Assembly (NCBI RefSeq): GCF_040802235.1
Contig: NC_133161.1
Coordinates: forward strand, 14,401,001 to 14,465,000
Direction of reading: 5' to 3'
Length of the DNA stretch: 64,000 bases
From: Manis javanica
Lineage: Eukaryota; Chordata; Mammalia; Pholidota; Manidae
In this document: positions 44,191-64,000 of the stretch, piece after piece
Layout of the letters: each line of letters opens with the position of its first letter
Position numbering within the stretch: the first letter of the stretch is position 1
The notes under the pieces: model-generated
Told to the model about the DNA's origin: nothing
Databases searched by the model: none
Seen by the model: only the letters and a program-made list of their open reading frames with translations
Made by a program: the position numbers and the translations under genes

Positions 44191-47100
44191 AAAACCTTTA
44201 TTTTGGACTTCCTGTAATGTTGGGCTTTCTTAATGTACAGCCTTACTAACAATCAGGTTAGAGAACTAAGAGAACCAACGTCATTGCCAAAGCTTGTCCC
44301 ACTCTTTGTCGAACAGGTTTCAAACAAGGAGAATTTTTCATGGTTTCTTTGGTTCTATTTTCATGGGGGTGGGAGTCACTGATTAAAGGTATTTATCACC
44401 CTCTTCCTTCCTATTTGCCAAATTACTTCTTTGCTTATCTTCTAAGGCTGGTGGAATACACATTAGAATTTTTAAAAGTTTTCTTAGTATTCACGGACTG
44501 GTACCTCATCCCTATATGTATCAGTTTTATAGAGGAACACATAAAGGTAGCAATAAAAATAGACTCAAACAACTTAAAATTTACTGAATAACATACAGTT
44601 GGTTCTTCCATTAAAAATTCCTTGTGGTAAAATATTCACAGCAAAATCCATCAAAGCTGATTTTTATTAAAAATCAAAGCACCAGTTGGCCCTCAAAATT
44701 AAAACAAATAAAACGCAAAACAACAAAGACTACTGCCTCAGATGTCCTTTACAATAAGCAAAACCTTCACGGGGAAAGAAATCCATGATCTGATTGGCTA
44801 CCATTATTCTTATTCAGGAACATGAGCCACTACCATGTGAATTACGACTTAGTAAATTCACATCCAAGAGGAAGATGTAAGATGACTAATAATTTACATG
44901 AGGTTATAAAATACTTTAAAACATATGTACATGGTTATTTAAAAGGAGGGCCTCTATTTCAGTAAGAAATTAGATGGTTGAACTCATGAAAATGTCCACA
45001 ATTTTAATGGCTAATCAGATCACTCAATTTCTTTCATCTGTAACAGATACAGGTAAAGAGAAAATAAGTACATCTTCTATTAAAACCTAAAAGCCTTTGC
45101 ACACATGCAACAACTTACTTTAGGGATTCACATTAATTTGTGGACCAGGCCTCAGCAAGAGCTGGTGATTTCTCCTTTCATTGTCTAACTCATTTCTCCA
45201 TGGGACCCAGATCTAAAAACTTAGCATAGTAGTATCATAGGAATTTGAAATGCAAATTAAAAAATGGAGCAGTTGGCTGTATATTCACCCTTTTGACTGT
45301 GAATTTTTAAAAGCAGTTCAAAGTTATATTACATCTATACTGTGTGGTAGTAAAATGGCGAGTGTATTCTTTAGCTTGGAAAAGAAAGTGTAACTACCAA
45401 AAGAGGACATTTTCCTTTTTGCACCCTCCAATTTTCTACCTATTCATTCAGGAAAGAGAAGCAGGGCCTGTTAATTCAAAGCAGAAAAGGACTGCATTGC
45501 CAGATGCTGATACACAAATACGTATTTTGAACTTAATGTGGTATTTATCTTAGTCCATTTATACTTCTGCTCTAGTCATAGATGTCACTGTGTACTTGGA
45601 TTTCCTTATTACTGAAAAGTTCAGATGCTTGGTACCTGGAAAAGCTTTCGTGAGATGGAATTAAGTAAATCTTAACTCCCACATGGTCTGCTGATTCATA
45701 AGCCCTGGTCAAAGGTGTGATGTGATCACATTCAACACTGGGGGTGGGGGGTCTTGCAGCTATGACACTGGGCTTTTGGTTCCAAATCCAGAGGGAAATC
45801 TGGAGTTTTTGATTAGAGGCAAATTTGGAGTTTTTAAACTTTAGATCAGAGTTGCTTGAATTACACTGAACTTTTGGGAAGATGCTCTCTAAATGAGCAC
45901 AGGGTATACTTAGGTCCATTTTGTAGCTTACCTCTATTAGACTTTAAGGACTATGTTGCTTGTATCCACTTGGGCATGTAGGTGTTTGTTAATAAGGTTG
46001 CAGAACTTTAATGTTAAATACTGCATGAAGAGACTATTTGGAGAGAAAAACAGTTATTTTCAATTTATATTATGTAAGATTATAGGAAATATAGTTCTCG
46101 ACTCCCTTTCACTCAGCAAAAAATAGTAAAGGTGAAACAAATACTGTTTTAAAAGATTAATATGGCACTGAATGTAACAATGAGAAGTTCTGGTTACATT
46201 AGAAATTCTGGCTCAGATTTATTTAGGCAATTTTTTCTCTTGTGTGTGCTACTTCCCCTTGTGATCCTCCTCAAAATTTATCTGCGTTGCCATAGTTTAG
46301 CTCAGGAGACAGGTATGGAAGAACAAACTGTCAGAAGAACAGTATACTAAGATACCAACAATAAACTTATTAGCAAAAGCTCCAGCACTGCTGTGCTAAA
46401 AATGCTGGAGCAAAGGGACAATTAAATGGTATAGGCAGTTATCAAAATTTGTTCAGTCTTTGAAGAATACATCTCAAATGCATATTCAAAATAATACAAC
46501 AGTTACCCTGGAACACACATTTGGAAAAGTGATTAAGGCTTTTTAACCATTAGTACATAATTGACAGATTATGGACAAGACCTAAGTCTCCAGTGAGAAA
46601 CTACTGCCAGTAAGTTATTTTCTCATATTTTATCTTTAGCAGTATCTCAGAGTCCAATGAATTAGCCACAGAATGTTTTCAAATTGTTCATTTTAAGAAG
46701 TAATGCCATGTGGATAAAAGCAAGTTTAATTCATGAGATTGATTAGCAGCCAAAAAATAACAGTCTTTCAGCTATATTTTTCTTCTGCGGGACTAAAGAG
46801 AAAACTTCCCCAGCTAATTAATGTTTTATAAATAAAAGTTTACTTTGGAAAACTAAAAATATTCATGTGTAAATATTTTGTCGAATGTTAGATTAGGAAA
46901 TGGCACCGCAATTTTATTCTATCTTAATCTAGTTTTCTTCTGACACTGAACAACCGGTATAAGGAATAAATGACTGTCAGGTCTGACTCATTAAGAATAT
47001 ACTTGCCCTTGGAAGATAGATCTTTGGTGTATCTATCAGGAAAGTGAAAATGAAATTCAGAATTAAGTCAGACCAAAGATTCAACTTAAAGTGCCTGACT

Positions 47101-48145
47101 TTTTAAAATAGAAAACAGATGCTTTAGAAGAAATTAAATTTTCACTGTAATTACTTCCAACTGTCTTCTCCCAAATTTCACATTTCTTTTCATTCCAAAT
47201 TATAAAGACAGATGAAAACCACAAAAACTAGCCCCTATGTGGTTAGTTGAAGAATCCTCACATCAATTATGGCATACGCTGGTGTACTTCCTATTTTGGG
47301 TAGTTCTACTAAAAGCCATACTGAAACAGTGAGTCTTATTATAAGGATCACCTGCACAGTTAGAACACAAACAAGAAACCACACACAGACACACAGCACA
47401 CCAAACGTGTACACTCACTTCTTCCATGGAAGAAGTTAGATTTAGAAATGTATGAAAAACGGCTTTAAAAACCTGCTATACCAAACACCTCTATAGACAA
47501 AAAGCAAAACAAAACAAAAATCAAACATTTGTTTTCCTGCTTTTCCTTTAATACAGTTGCCATCTTACATGATATACTATTAGGTGCCTTCTTAATAGCA
47601 TCTAATCTACTTTTTCGTTGCACTGTTCGGCATCCTTGGATGAACTCTTCTTACCACTCATGTTTACGGGTACTGCTTTTAAGTACAGTACACCTACCTC
47701 ATGGTTGGGAAGCAATAAGTGAGCAGTGGTATTTTCTGAAAGTAGATTAATGCACACATTCAAACCACATCAAATTTTCAACTTAGGAGTTCATACAGAG
47801 TCTATTTCCTTTCTCTAACAGCTACTGCTCCAACCTGCAGTTTTGAAATCCAACAAGTGGGAAGAATGTCTTTTTTCAGTGTTGTTGCTTCTTTCTTTCT
47901 TCCTTCCTTTCTTTCTCCTTCCTTCCTAACTCCCTTCCTTCTTTCTCTTCCTTTCCTTACTTCCTTTCTCTTAGTAAGAAGGTTAAAAGAAACGAGTTAC
48001 TAAAGAAATCAGTCTATAAACATCAAAAATGTATTTAGATCAGAGTGGTCACAAACTCTTCTTTGTAATGATGTTAAATTACTCACAAAATGTTTATTAA
48101 AAACAAAACAGAAATCTAAAAACCAGCACATGCCAATGGTGCTGC
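44190..48145 (-). other. TRIM24: Probable TRIM24 3' UTR (distal end not fixed)
   Basis: Sequence downstream of the TRIM24 stop on the minus strand is largely free of recognised interspersed repeats, in contrast to 16-43 kb, as expected of a constrained long 3' UTR. AATAAA signals on the minus strand occur at 48093-48098, 46218-46223, 44663-44668 and 44197-44202. I cannot tell which are used. A hairpin GCTCCAGCA/TGCTGGAGC (46379-46387 with 46403-46411) and a TTCC-rich microsatellite (about 47888-47973) lie within it. Confidence 0.5.
47888..47973 (+). repeat. TTTC/TTCC-rich microsatellite
   Basis: Pyrimidine-only stretch of CTTT, TTCC and CTTC units. On the TRIM24 sense strand it is a purine (GGAA/GAAA) tract, just 3' of the stop codon. 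Confidence 0.93.
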
Positions 48146-49318
<1,173 letters not shown>

Positions 49319-49654
49319 TCAAAAGAAATGAGATGTTATAATACAAATAACTAGATTCTACCTGGTCCTAAATAAATTCTGTAAGCAGTATAAAAATCAT
49401 ATTGGTCTTGTTGCTTTCTCTGTACTATTTTGTCATTGATCAGGAACCTACTCAACAACATTCATAAGAGCCTATAGCCTGCCTTTCACACATTGGCAAA
49501 TACTTTACATCACTTTTTTCAAAATTTTCACCAATTATGTTTAATGAAAAAAGTTACATTTTCCCTTTTAAATCTTCTATTCTCCTTCTTTATTAAACAA
49601 AAAACAATCACTAGAAAAATAATTAGTCTAATAGGATTTGACATGTTTTTGCTG

Positions 49655-49870
49655 CATTATAGCAAGTGGGCTTTGAATCTGGGTTTGAACCCCATATCTC
49701 TGCTACTGAACAGAGTGCCCCTGCTTAGTTAATTCACCTCAGTGACCTTAGTTTCTTCAAATTTCAAAACCAGGGATAATCCCTACTAACCTCACAGGAT
49801 TCTGTAAAGACTGAATGAGATGAGCGATATATGTTAAAAAGGAGGCTATTATGTTGCTCCTGCTGTTATT
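49655..49870 (+). mobile_element. MIR (tRNA-derived mammalian SINE)
   Basis: GGGTTTGAACCCCATATCTC carries the tRNA-like box B, followed by TAGTTTCTTCAAATTTC and GGGATAATCCCTACTAACCT, the MIR core order. Antisense to TRIM24. Confidence 0.85.
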
Positions 49871-50309
49871 AACCCCAAATGTAACTGTAAGCCAAGATCA
49901 TAAAAGCAACCAAATTCTAGGTTAAATTTTTAAGTGGATAAAAGTTTTTATTGCTGTTAAAAGCCTCTTTGACTTTTCTGCCCTGCTTCTTTTGAGTACA
50001 AAGGCTCTTCCCCCTAAAAACACGTATTTCCTTTTCCTATCTCAACTTCTTAAAACCTGTTCTCAAGAAAGACGTTCACTGTTCACTAGCTGAATATATT
50101 TACTAAGATAGTTTTCTTTTCTAACCTTGCATTAAATTTTTAAAATTTATCAAACTGTAGAACAAATCTATTACATTTTTAAAGGAATTTTGGTCATCAG
50201 AAAATAGAAGAACATATTTTAAGCAGTAAGCCCTGTCCAGCATTCTAAAATTATGCATTAAAGTTGTATTAAACTTTGGATATGAACATTTTTAAAGCCA
50301 ATGGTTCTC

Positions 50310-50335
50310 CCACACACACACACACACACACACAC
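50310..50335 (+). repeat. (CA)n microsatellite
   Basis: Uninterrupted CA dinucleotides, about 12 units. Confidence 0.96.
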
Positions 50336-50668
50336 TATTACAGTCTATCTATTACTTGAAATCTGGACCTATAAATCAAAATATGTACAGAGAATTTTGG
50401 GGTCTTTATTTCAAATGGAAAATTTTTTTCTCCTAGCTTAGGATAAAGGACTAAACCTCCTGAGAGGTCATCCTATAAATCATCCCAGGGAACTGTAGAT
50501 AAAATATATGAGAAGAGAAGAGAGAATATATGAGAAATGAGTTTTGGACTAATTTGTTAACATTAAAATATTTTTAAGATCAAAGCATTTGGTGTATATT
50601 ACTACACTATGATTTCAATAGTTAGTATTGAAATCATATTGAAAAATGGTACAGAAACTAGATTCTTA

Positions 50669-56249
<5,581 letters not shown>

Positions 56250-56374
56250 TCATGCATGAATTAATACTTATGTATTTAATTCCTATTGAATGTGCTCACT
56301 TAATACTACATTGAAACTGGGAACATAACGAAATTATGTAAAATAAAAAGTAGCTGTAGAACTGCCAGCACAGT

Positions 56375-56590
56375 CTAAGTCCCCTTAGACTAGTAGGGCT
56401 GTTCAGCTTCAGAAATACTGCCATTTTGGGCCACATAATTCTTCATTGTGCGGGGCTGGCCATGCACTGTAGAGGTTTAGCAGCATTCCTGGCCTCTACC
56501 AGGAACTACTAGATGCCTGGAGCATCCCTCCACACTTTCCACCCAGACATCTGACAATCAATTGTCAAATGTCTCATGTTATAAGGACAC
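56375..56590 (-). mobile_element. MER20-like hAT DNA transposon relic
   Basis: GGGCCACATAATTCTTCATT, GCATTCCTGGCCTCTACC and CTAGATGCCTGGAGCATCCC follow the order of the MER20 consensus in reverse. It is old and non-autonomous. The family name is from memory. Confidence 0.6.
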
Positions 56591-56719
56591 TAGTGCCAGT
56601 GAAAGCTACAGAAGATGAAAAGAGTGGTAGGGGTTGATATAAAAGTAGTCTGAGAAAGAAAGCCACACAGACACCAACTCATGAAAGACACTGCAACAAA
56701 TATTCTATGGGGTAGTACA

Positions 56720-56790
56720 TATAAGGTTCTCTGTCCAGTGCTCAGCACAGAGTCAGTACTTAAGTGAATGTTAGTTTTGGTAATATTGCC
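56720..56790 (+). mobile_element. MIR 3' fragment
   Basis: AGTGCTCAGCACAGAGTCAG followed by AAGTGAATGTTAGTTTTGGT matches the MIR 3' end pattern. Confidence 0.55.
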
Positions 56791-57559
56791 AAAATGGTTT
56801 CCAGAAGGTTTTGTTAAGTCATGTCTATCAGCGTACTTCTCTTATCATATTCTCATAAGTGAGTATTTTCACTGTTAAAATCTTTATTAATTCATTAGTT
56901 AGAAATTATATCTTGTTTTAATTTTTTTTAATGACTACAGGGAGATTGAACACACCTGACACACACACTTTACTGGCTATTTGTATTTCCTCTTTAGGGA
57001 ATTATCTGCTCATGACCTTTGGCAACACTGAGTACTTTCCTTACTTATTTTTATGAACTTGTTACATAATTATGAACAGTTTCTCTGCCACATTTTGTCG
57101 ACAATTTCCTTCCAGTTTGTGTTTTATGTTTCAATTAAGTGCTTCTCTCAGAGGAAATGAATAGCTGTGTTAAAAACTCTTAAACACAGCTAAACACCAA
57201 ACAAACCACCAAAAGAGTGATTGTCCTGATTCATTTTGGCCCTAGGCAAATTACTTCCCGGGGCCACATCTCAGGCAACTTATCAAAGACAGAATGTGTA
57301 ATAATAATTTCCTTCTGGCAAATGCTATTAATGTTTATAAGTTCTTTTGAAATTGAAAAGGTAGAGAGAGATTTAACCTTTGCTTCCCATGGTGAGGATA
57401 TACTAATTTTTAATAATTTTAATAGACTCATTTTAATCATGCAACAAAACATGGGGCCTGTGCCAGGGGGCTGTGGGGGTTGTTTTTATTATTATTATAA
57501 GTAAAGTTAAAAACTGGGAAGATACTCATAAAAAGCAAAGGATGCCCACTCTACCTTAC

Positions 57560-57695
57560 CTGCAAGGCCTGGAGATGGTACTGATGAATTTGGTGACTGG
57601 ACAGTTCTGTTTGAGGGTGGTCTTGGCTGGCCATGATCTATACTAGGATCTTTCCTCACAATATTGTCCAGCATAATAGTACTTGAACAGTCAAT
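57560..57695 (-). CDS. TRIM24: TRIM24 exon in the Ser/Pro-rich linker
   Basis: 136 nt (45 codons plus one base), with acceptor GTTATAAG and donor GTAAGG. It encodes [20 protein letters not shown], then [18 protein letters not shown] and VPSPGLAG. It sits between the coiled-coil region and the HP1 box and is probably largely disordered. Open frame beyond both ends (57507-57725) is intronic. Confidence 0.96.
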
Positions 57696-59837
57696 CTTAT
57701 AACAAAAGAAATTATTTAACAGCATTCTGATTTTGCAAGTTAAAAACTACTTTAAGTTTATAAGAAAACCAATAATTTAATTATTAGCAAATAATAAAAC
57801 ATGTAAATATCATATCTAGTAAGTTCTTATGCATATTTTCCCAAAAAACAATATTGAGGAAAGCTTTTACTCTTTAATGTTCCATTTAGTAAACATACTG
57901 AGCACAGACTATTTCAGAAGTCATGAGCCAAGAGAAAGGAGTGTTGTGTGTCATTCATATACCCTTAAAAATTAAAATGAAAAAAAAATGTATTTTCAAA
58001 ATACATATTTAAAAATAACAAAAGGTAGCTGATTAAAAAACAAAACACTTTGGTGAAAAGGGTAGCACAATTTCACATTTTTGTAGACCTCTTTAGTGTC
58101 TGGCTTAATAACAGCCAACTGGATTTTTGTATCTGCTTTCATATTCAATCTGTTGTGATGTGTGATTTTGGTTGAGGAATATAAAGAAAATCTGGCTTCA
58201 TGCAGGGAGGACTCTGGAGCCTCTGAAAGAGTTGTAGGGACTGTGCCTACACTTTGAGAACTGATTCTCTGTATGCACTACATAGGTAAAACAAGTGCAT
58301 ACATTTACACATTTCCTGAGCACTAACTTCATCTAAGTCCACTATTACATGTGGTAGAAAAAAACTGATCTCTAAAGATTCTTGCTTTAATGTAAAAGGC
58401 ATGTAAATAACATTTCTTTCTTATTTGATTGCCAGGCTAAACTACTGATAAATTTCTAATGAATAAGAATTTCATGCTTTAGATGCAAATCTCTTCATGC
58501 TGAAATACATTATTTATTTCCCAAGAACATTACTAAACTCCAGTTCAATTCTCTAACTTAATTCCAGTTTTTCTCAACCAGATTCTACGAGATGATCCTA
58601 GGGCAAAAACTGCATACAATGAATTTACTTCTCGCCTTTGCATCTAGAATAGTGCTTGTTACGAACTACCCTTGGGAAGATTGAGAAAATGGTTATTCAG
58701 ATCAGTTTCTTTATTCTCTGGGTCAGATGAGAAATTTCAGTTGAGAAAGGCTGGTGGACAATGGGTTGCCTCTATCTTAGGACTTCAGAGGAAAGAGCAG
58801 AAGGACGATTTTACTTTCTGTGTTTCTTCTTTCATGTGGCGGCAGGGAAGGGAGTGTGTACACAGGGTCATTTACATTTCATGTTCTCTTGGCAGTACCT
58901 TGGCTAATACTTTTCAGAGAGTGCTGGAATGACTGGATCTTAATCTAAGGAAAGCTATTTACATTGTGGAGTAATCCTAAAAGCTAAAATAAAATTTTAG
59001 GAATGAGACAAAAGAGGTTTTCCTATGTATTAACTATGCATAAAAAATACATTAACTCTAACCATTCAAAGTATATACAATTATTTAAAAAATGAAATAA
59101 CTTTGGAAGGTTAATGATAAAACTATTAGGAAAAATATTAGTTGATCATAGAAACTGGGAGGACAAACTAATGAAAATTTAAAAATTCACAATCTTACAA
59201 GATATGTTCTAAAAGTTATTAATGTTTGTGTACATGATTACCTAACCTTAAAGGGTAAGAAAAGGTAAAGCAAGTATCAACTTATGCATGGAGATCTTCT
59301 ATTTTCTGCCTTTGGAAAAGATTATTTTAAAAGTATACTGACAAAGAGTTTAGAGACTAAATATAGTTAATTTAAATATTTAAAAAATCAGAGTAATTCT
59401 GTATCTGACAGTATGAATTAGTAGAAAATGTTTTCATTTTTATTATTAAACTTGTCTCCATCTCTTCTCATGTCTTAAATTCTAGCCTCCCTCTCTAACC
59501 TTATACTCATATATCACATTCAGCAATTCAACTTTCCAGTGCCTCCTCCCATGTCCTTACTTCCCTCCTTTCCCAGTTTAAATTCCATATTCCATCATTA
59601 TTCATCATGCATTTACAAACACTGTTAACTCCAGTGTCCTGAAAGACATTCTGCAATATGTTCAAGTGTTTATAATCTTTTTATTTTTCCTGCTGTTATA
59701 ATCTTTCTAAAAGATAAAACTTTGAAGAACAAATACACAAACAGCCTATAATCCTACAAACCCACGCCTTTTACTAGATCCAAGTTTACTTAAAATTTTT
59801 GGAACAGATTCTTAGTGTAACTTTTGTGTATACTTAC
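57696..59837 (-). other. TRIM24: TRIM24 intron
   Basis: 2142 bp with canonical ends. AT-rich and largely unique-looking. The 86-codon plus-strand frame at 58672-58932 has no supporting features. Confidence 0.8.
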
Positions 59838-60011
59838 ATCTGGAAGAGAAGGAAGATTGTAAGAACCTCCCACTGGTGAGCTCAAATCAATCATAGGTGA
59901 ACCAAATCCTTTGCCATCGTGTCCTGCTGCACTAGTAATGGTGGGACTGGAAGGAGTAGAGGATGTGCTGCTGGCAGTTGATGGGGCAGCCTGCCCACTG
60001 CTGATCTGCCA
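59838..60011 (-). CDS. TRIM24: TRIM24 exon in the Ser/Thr/Pro-rich linker
   Basis: 174 nt, 58 codons, phase 0, with acceptor TTCTAG and donor GTAAGT. It encodes [20 protein letters not shown], then [17 protein letters not shown] and [21 protein letters not shown]. It is low-complexity in its first half. Its first codon joins directly to the last codon of the exon at 63421-63594, which is what shows that the upstream intron must use a GC donor. Confidence 0.96.
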
Positions 60012-61698
60012 CTAGAACAGCAAGAAGGGAAGAAGAAAGGTTGTATATCAGCAGGCCTATAACATAAAATGCCCACCTGATCCATTGCCAGACATAAAAC
60101 AAAGCAGAAGATGTATTGTTATTTGAATTCAACTGTAATTTGAATGGGGGCTGGGGGTGCCGCAGTTACATAAAATTTTCATTAATCTTGTCCAGAAATA
60201 AAAAATAAAAAGCATGGCTTTTTACCAGAAGACAATAGTTAGTATACACCAGACAACCATAGTACCCAATTTCAGAAAGCATATACTACTGGAAAAGAAA
60301 CACAAACTCATATGCTTCAAGGTGAAGATGGAGGGCTGAAAAAGCACATTTTCTTCTGTACCAACCTGACATACCTTCAACTTAAAATAACAGTTAAGGA
60401 TTACTTTTTTTAAAAAGAGGAACTGACTTATAAAGGCAAAACAGGAGAGACGACAGAAATCACATTATGGAAGCTGGAAAGCAGATGGACAAATAGCAAA
60501 TCACTTAAGTCAATTTGATAAGGCTAAAATCTAAGCTGTCAGGAGGGAAAACAGATAAGAAAATCAACATATATTGCAGAATCCTTAAAACACTGGGAAT
60601 TAGAAGCATTACAGGTAGAGTTGGGGCTAAAACAGAATGATCTGTTGAATGTCTGTTTAAGAAGTATTTAATCTCATGGTCCTTTGCTACTCTACTTGTA
60701 GCTACCCCAAGATAATAAAGACTTCCTCCACTTCCACAAAAAAAGGCTGGAAGTTTATTCTCCAGAACAGGCAAAACAGTGTCTGCATTGAAGGGTCTCA
60801 GGTTCAGATGAAGGCAGAAGTACTGCACTGAAAATTAAGACAAAGAAACCACACACCTAAACACTGAGCTTCCACCTACACTGCTCTACCAGTTTTCTTC
60901 CCCCAACAGACAGGGCCTACATTTTTGGCAGAGGACAGAAAAATCCTTTGGGAATTGCACCAGACTAAATGGTAAGACCTAAAGAATAGTGACACACTAT
61001 TCCCCCAAAAACATGCCGAGTACGCCTAAAACTAGAGTGAAACCTTAATCATCAAACATTTGCCCCAGACCTAGGTTTTCAAATTTTTTTGTCTTTTTCA
61101 CTCACTTCTTATCTATGAACCGGTAATCAAGAATCAACAAACATCTGAGGACACTGTCATTTATGTTTAGAGGCTGAGATATACACATTAAAATAACACT
61201 AGGAATGCTGAAGTATGGAGATGAACTACATTGCTGCCTATAATTTATTTTGAAATCTATTAAAAAATAAGGGTGACTGATAGGTGGATGGATAAGTGGG
61301 TTTATGGATAGTAAGTTAGAAGACAAATAGAGCAATTTGTCCCCTGTACAACTCTCTCAACTTGTTATGTTTGAAATTTTTCATAATAAAATTGTGCGGA
61401 AAGGAACATCAACCAAGACTAAAAAATTCCCACATATAAGGATCACACTATATGCAGTGATAATGTCTGAAACATTCTGATTTTGAAAAATCTAATTTAT
61501 ATGCTCCACTTACAAAGTATGTAAGAAACCTGTGAATGTTATCTTTAACACTTACCCACCCCTCACATTCCACCCCTTCCCTCTCTCTCCTTCCTCCCTG
61601 CCTTTGTCCTTCCATTCTCAGAAAAATCAGTTATAGTTGATCATATCTGCAAATTTTTCCTATGTATATGAGATTTAAAAACAAACAAAAAACACTAT

Positions 61699-62042
61699 AG
61701 GTTAAATGGAAGTTCCTATGGCCAGGATCCTCACCTGACCCTAATCTACTTGATGATGTAATTGGCCTACTGCGTAGGCAACATGCTTACACACTGATAG
61801 GCAATGAGGCATTATTGTCTGTGTTACTATATAAAACTTCTGCCCAGTGCTCTCCCTGGCTACTGGAGGCAGAGACTAGACAGAATGTGAACTTGCCAGA
61901 AGCAGACAAGATTCTAGCACTCAATCTGCCACCCTAACAATAAAGGTTGGTATAAACCCTTTTATCTCCAGTGTTCTGTTGTTGTTCTTTGGTCTCACCG
62001 AATCCAGTGACTTGCCTGGAGCTGAAACCCACCGGCAAGACA
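61699..62042 (+). repeat. Solo ERV LTR, antisense in a TRIM24 intron
   Basis: TATATAAAAC near 61828, AATAAA at about 61940 and an end at GGCAAGACA give LTR architecture of about 340 bp. The start (GGTTAAATGGAAG) and end are approximate. No clear target duplication was found, and the family is unknown. Confidence 0.6.
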
Positions 62043-62359
62043 AATACCCACAAACATGTGATAATACCTCACAAAAATTCAATAACATATTTTTCCCATA
62101 TAATAATATACTTAGGAGATCATATAAAGATTACTACACTTTTTTGACAGCTGAAAAATATTCCCACCATACCAGTACACTATACTTTGTTAAATTAATC
62201 TATCAATTGAAATCAATCCCTCATGTATTTTCTCCGAGTTTGTTCATTTATACATTTATGTTTAGCTCTTTTTTTTGACCTGGACACATTTTTTAAAACA
62301 TTCCTAAGAGTGTTTGTTCATTAAAAATAATGGAGAAGAGGGAGTGTAAACATCTGTAC

Positions 62360-62500
62360 AAAGAATGTGCTAGGGGCTTTTATATATGTTAGCACTAAAC
62401 CTCAGCACAACTCTGCAAGGTACCCATTTTATGGTTGGGGCAAATGAGATTTAAATGACTAAACTTGTACAAAGCCACAAAATTATTAGAAAAATTAGCA
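62360..62500 (-). mobile_element. MIR fragment
   Basis: GCACTAAACCTCAGCACAAC, then AAGGTACCCATTTTATGG and ACTTGTACAAAGCCACA match the reverse-complement MIR core order. Confidence 0.75.
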
Positions 62501-62654
62501 TAACTTAAGGCCAAGCTATAGCTTGAGTTCTTTTCACTTCACCTCCAATGATGAAATGGAGAAAGATGTGCCTTTTATTTAAAATAATTAAAATGTTATT
62601 TAAGAAAATTTGGTGAAGCCAAATTTTAGCAATTATAGCAAAGCCAAACTAATT

Positions 62655-62682
62655 ATAAATACACATACACACACACACAAAA
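62655..62682 (+). repeat. Short (AC)n microsatellite
   Basis: TACACATACACACACACACA-type repeat with one interruption. Confidence 0.85.
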
Positions 62683-63360
62683 TGTATGTAGTTGTAGAAT
62701 AAAATTTTCAAATCATCTGATTAAAATGAATGTCGCAGAATTACGGAAAATAACATCATTTTCTTTACTTTGGTTTTGGCAAAAATTAAGCTGAAATCAA
62801 TCTACAAGCCTTCAGCTGAAAAGACTTGACACAAGCGCTTCAATAAGACAAAGCCCCAAGAGAACTTTTACTTTTTAAAAAACAATGTAGTATCTAGAAA
62901 GTATTTGGACCTGAAGGCATTAATATAAATATTAAACCATATCAGATTTAATATATAACTTTAAATATTAAACTTTATCACATGTATATGTATTCCATAT
63001 TAAAACTATATCATACTAAATTTGTTTCTGAGATGTCTCCTTGAAACACTCTAAAGATTCCTTTATTATTCTCTTTTCCAGAATATAACCTGTATTTGTT
63101 AGAATATTTCTTCTGTTTTAGGAAATTTAATATACTCACATAAAAGCTACACACATCAGTATTGCAAATATTAACACCCACGACTTACTGACTATTCTGG
63201 ACTTCCACTCCTATATAAGTGGCTTGATTTCTCTTGTTAATTACAAAGTATCAAGACCCTTCTTTTAGCTTTGTCTCTATAGGTCTGTAACAAACTTTGT
63301 AATTCACATTTATTAAAAAAAAAAGCTCGCTCTTGTTCTGTGTAACTCTTGCTTTATCTA

Positions 63361-63594
<234 letters not shown>

Positions 63595-64000
63595 CTAGAA
63601 AAAAGAAATTAAACCAATTTAGTGACAATCAACTCCTGAAAGACAAATTATGGAGAACTCTGTTTTATAACTTTAGAGAAAGACAGAGACTCTTATCACA
63701 GATGCATCATTATTAGTATTATAACAAGGGTATAGGGGAAGGGGGTCACCTTCCGGAATGTGTACAAGCAATTTAAAGAAAAGGAATTTTAGTAGGAAAG
63801 AGCCTTCGGAGTGGGTTTCCAACTGTAAGTAGGTTATACCAGAATTGGGCCTAGACCATGTTGTTAAGTAGGTAAAATTTATCTTTGGTATCCTTCTAAG
63901 TCCTTGATGACTGTCATTTGCAAAGAACTGCCCTCTTCAAACCTCCTAAAATAACACTGTTGTAGATTAGTAATCGCTAACATTTATTGAACAGTTATTA
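63595..64000 (-). other. TRIM24: TRIM24 intron, to the window edge
   Basis: Acceptor AG at 63595-63596. No further exon is seen. The last 30 bases (AACATTTATTGAACAG) may begin another MIR or L2 relic. Confidence 0.7.

Noticed and set aside
45572..45919. 115-codon minus-strand frame in the probable TRIM24 3' UTR
   Set aside because: No recognisable domain. It lies downstream of the TRIM24 stop in non-coding-like AT-rich sequence.

Overview
The window is genomic DNA from a placental mammal. It holds the 3' halves of two convergent, intron-containing genes separated by about 32 kb that is mostly retrotransposon. On the minus strand, ten exons (48146-63594) encode the C-terminal half of TRIM24 (TIF1-alpha), including the HP1 box, SUMO sites, LxxLL nuclear-receptor box, PHD finger and bromodomain, and ending at the stop codon at 48146-48148. 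On the plus strand, the last two coding exons of an SVOPL-like major-facilitator transporter lie at 13885-13998 and 16271-16282. From memory of the human map, TRIM24 and SVOPL are convergent neighbours on chromosome 7q34, so this looks like conserved synteny. No protein-coding gene of any other kind is supported.

The repeats suggest a laurasiatherian, possibly a carnivore relative or pangolin. There is no Alu, no rodent B1/B2 and no obvious carnivore or ruminant tRNA SINE. LINE-1 is abundant and fairly young, and the older MIR, L2, Tigger/MER2 and MER20 relics expected of any eutherian are present. The species call is inference.

Layout: 1-3653, the 5' part of a class II (betaretrovirus/IAP-like) endogenous retrovirus on the minus strand, with LTR, Lys-type primer-binding site, stop-riddled gag and a dUTPase-protease region. 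3654-3945, part of a second, unrelated LTR on the plus strand containing a 26-bp hairpin. 4060-5460, imperfect internally repeated DNA of unknown family. 5460-10720, ancient L1 and L2 relics with a probable LTR. 10975-13579, a 5'-truncated L1 on the minus strand flanked by a 17-bp target duplication. 13885-16282, SVOPL exons with a MER2/Tigger element in the intron between them. 18385-20965, a 5'-truncated L1 on the plus strand with target duplications. About 22160-40095, an old L1 split by two younger, nearly full-length L1s (24179-30523 and about 30668-36862) in the same orientation. About 40100-43480, probable remains of another ERV ending in a polypurine tract and LTR. About 44-48.1 kb, probable TRIM24 3' UTR. 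48146-64000, TRIM24 exons and introns.

Most of the interest is structural: the nested L1s, a templated-looking duplication inside one L1, a tandemly repeated L1 3' end, and an apparent GC-AG intron in TRIM24. I found no operon, CRISPR array, phage or undescribed defence-type system. All ERV and L1 reading frames seen are broken.
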